This document shows, piece by piece, positions 61,237-64,000 of a DNA stretch of 64,000 nt (positions within the stretch are counted from its first letter, which is position 1; the number at the start of each line of letters is the position of its first letter). The translations under genes and the position numbers were made by a program. Location of the stretch: contig NC_044008.1 of the NCBI RefSeq assembly GCF_900496995.4, positions 9,309,276-9,373,275 of the forward strand, read 5' to 3'. The notes below the pieces were generated by a model. That model was given only the letters and a program-made list of their open reading frames with translations, was not told the origin of the DNA and made no database searches. This DNA is from Aquila chrysaetos chrysaetos (taxonomy: Eukaryota; Chordata; Aves; Accipitriformes; Accipitridae).

Positions 61237-64000
61237 GTTGAATCTGCTCTTGCCTGTTTGCTTGCAGCTTGTGATGTTTTCCCTGACTATAACTGTACCG
61301 TTAAGGAAAGAACAAAGGGGAGCTACTTAAGAACTGTAAAACCTGCCTCACTTCAGCCCTGGCTATTTAATTTTGTAGGCTTATGTCAGACCCTTAAGGT
61401 TAAAAATGTTTCTTTTCTTGTCTTGGCTTGAACAACAAATGGAATGTTTCAAAGGAAAAAAAAAGAGTCCATACAATGCAGGCCAGAGTGATGCAGCCTT
61501 GCCTGTTTTTCTTGATCTGAAACACTTTATTAGCTGGAGCACAATATGGCCTGGCTGTCTCAGTTTCCATCCCATTTTTGGATGGGAAGTTGCACACCAC
61601 ACAGGCGCAGAAGCAGTCATTTGCTCATGAACGGGCGGATGTTTGCTCGTTTTCTTTGCAGCATAACATATTCTTGTTTAGAGTTTTCTTTATCCTTTCC
61701 TCCCCCATGAAAGCCCCCAAAACTGCAGAGTAAATAATTTTGGCTTACAATGAACAAAGTTCTGAGATGATAATGAGAAGCGGTGAATAAAGTCTCCATG
61801 TTTTACATGATACAAACTTGAACTCTGCTGAAGGGGCCGTATGCAGCAAGGTCAGGAGTGTGATGAAGTATAAGTTTGGAAGGAGAATCTGCTGGAGAGG
61901 TAGTATAACCCACTGAGTGATAAGTGCTGACAGACTGGCACCCTGATGTTTGAAGTGCTTTCCCTTGCGGCAGAAGTATGTCTCTGATCCTGTTGTGTTA
62001 TGGCCAGACTCAGTCTGTTTTGAAAGCCTATACTTTCTTCACATTGAGACTCAGAAAGATTCAGGCTGAATGTGTTTAACAGAACCCTGAATTTTGGGCC
62101 ACAGTTAAAGATACATTTTAAAGATTCGATACGGCCTTCCCAAAAGGCATTTGTAACAATAATCATAAGCATATGTCAGTGCATTTACATTATTATTATT
62201 ACATGTTTACGTTAATGTTTTTTTAATACTTCACCATTAAGTTGCTGTGTTTAGCACACTAGTTCATAAAGAATAAAAGCATTAAGTTATGACTTCAAAA
62301 GAATGATAAAACAGTAACACTGGGGAATTTCAGTCATCTTCTAGCGCTTAACAAATTGGGAGCATTATTCAATCTGTCCAGGCAGGCTCTTGCGCGGTTC
62401 CTCTTCTTCTCTGTTTCTTTCCTGTGGGTTTAGCTTGTGAGTGCTCCCAGTATGGCCACACAGGGAGAGAAATTGAAACATGTGAGTGAGACCCAGAGTG
62501 GGAGATGGAAGATCAAGAGAAACATCCTGGGACCTTCCAGGAGAAAGCTGCTCCACTCTTTACCCAAACCTCAGTGCCAGAGGTAGAATCAGAAGCTAGT
62601 CATGGGTGGTTTGACTAATATGGGGTCTTAAGAAACAGTAGTGATATGTTTTCAGTTCCTTGAATAAGTTTACTTTGGTTACATTTGCAAATTTATATAT
62701 ATATAAAAGAAAATAATTACAAATTTTGTAAATAAAAAAGCTTGGGAGAGAGAAAAAAGATTTTTCTTTTTTTACCTTTAGTTTCTAATCTAGGACTGGG
62801 ACAAGTTCCCCATCCCATTTCCTGTATCTCCAGGACAGCAATATTCTGTCACATTTTCAGAAGATTTCTGGTACCTGATATGGCAATTCTATCATCTAGT
62901 CTGGTTTTTGACAACCACTGACTTCACTGCTTTGGAAGACAAGAGGAGGCAGGGATATAGTATTAATAGCCCCTTAATAGTACGCAGGACTAATCAGGCC
63001 TCTCTTTAACTACTTGAATACAGAGGGTATATCTGTACAGACAATAGAAGAAAATAGTGTTTTCATTTTGATTAATAGTAATAAAGCACTAGCAGAGATG
63101 TAGACGTGTCAGTTTGCAGTGATTTGCAGCCATGCTCCCCTACACTGGAAACAATGAGAAATAACTTACAAGTGCTTTCATTAGCAGCATCCCAAAGGAT
63201 AACTGTCTGCACTTTAATTCCTTCCCACTCTCTAGTGTATATGCACTAGGCTACATTTTTTAACCATGCAATCAGAAAACATGTGTTCCTCAGGACCTCT
63301 GGGTCATTCCTGCAGGGTGGACACTGAATGAGAAAGACACCAAGGAAGTAGAAATGTTATCTTGTTATTTTTAAATAAACTTAGTAAAATATTTCTTTTG
63401 TTTTCCTTCTGCTTCACAGACTTACTGTGAGAGGCAGGATCAGGTTGTTTGCCATCACATTCCAGCTGTAGTGCTGACATTTGTAACTTTTCAGTTCTTA
63501 GCCTTGTAATCTCATTTCATTTATCATGGAATCCCTTTTGTGCAGCATGACATTTTCTTTCATTTCCTCCCAAGTGAGAATACTACTGCAATAAGGACAT
63601 GTACACCTAACATCGCTAATATACTTTTTAGTAGCAGGATAAGAGCCTGTCACACAACCATTGGAGGGATTCATTCCTCTACCTCCTCCAACAGAGGACC
63701 ATGCTCAGACATGTAGGGTTTTATGATGGTTCAGCAAATGATACTCAGTGAAGGGCATTACCTAGGGAGTAACTGTACATAGATCTGGAACAGGAGAAGC
63801 AAAATAAATTTTTCTAGTAATGTTTTTTTTGTTGGTTTTGGAGGCATGTATTTCAACTGGATATAGTCAAATAGAGAAACAAGTGATAGCATAGACCTAC
63901 GTTTTTTCTTCCCGTATAGGATCTGATACTCACCTAGAGTCAGCAGAAGGTGCTAAGCAGCTCAGGTTGGTAGTTTCACTTTCTGGTGGTTGGTTACTGT
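61237..64000. other. gene-free stretch to window end
   Basis: No gene or clear transposon is visible. A (TA)n tract lies at 62,694-62,705. An acceptor-like site (TTCTGCTTCACAG before 63,421) is followed by a donor-like CAG|GTTGTT near 63,442, but the enclosed bases are too few to support an exon. Confidence 0.45.

Overview
This window looks like non-coding vertebrate DNA, most likely from a bird. The main evidence is its transposon content. Chicken-repeat-1 (CR1) LINE 3' ends occur in both orientations, with the typical tail built on the ATTCTATG octamer and the usual CR1 C-terminal protein segment. There are also very old amniote SINE/L2-like and palindromic repeats, and I see no mammalian L1/Alu-type repeats. 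Overall repeat density is low. A turtle or crocodile cannot be strictly excluded, because they share CR1 and the old amniote repeats. All repeat identities are recognised by eye and memory, not by a search.

Layout. Bases 1-12,640 are plain AT-rich sequence with microsatellites. Bases 12,640-14,130 hold a cluster of CR1-type fragments. Bases 14,130-20,770 show no gene, but contain two perfect 12-bp inverted repeats and a small cluster of TAAT-core motifs. Bases 20,771-22,345 hold a relatively well-preserved 5'-truncated CR1 on the minus strand and, next to it, a much older CR1 relic on the plus strand. Bases 22,345-40,430 are gene-free apart from two degenerate palindromic repeats near 34.0 and 36.2 kb. 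Bases 40,438-40,594 carry a short hAT-like terminal-inverted-repeat element.

Bases 40,900-42,140 form the one strong functional landmark: a CpG island with GC boxes, a (CCG)7 run, G-quadruplex-prone tracts and several possible splice donors. It is almost certainly the promoter and 5' (probably non-coding) exon region of a gene whose coding exons lie outside this window or are too short to recognise. From 42,140 to 64,000 the sequence is again intron-like or intergenic. It contains two MIR-like SINEs (one apparently interrupted by a palindromic element), an old CR1 relic, a younger CR1 3' end, two same-orientation copies of an L2/SINE-type 3' tail, and one isolated CpG-rich segment bounded by splice-like sites near 49.1 kb.

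I found no protein-coding gene I can name, no tRNA or rRNA gene and no CRISPR array. The long open frames inside the CpG island overlap in several frames on both strands and are best explained by its high GC content. I did not find a convincing undescribed system. The most useful leads are the unassigned promoter, the possible exon at 49 kb, the nested repeat at 54.2-54.4 kb and the small set of palindromic amniote-type repeats.
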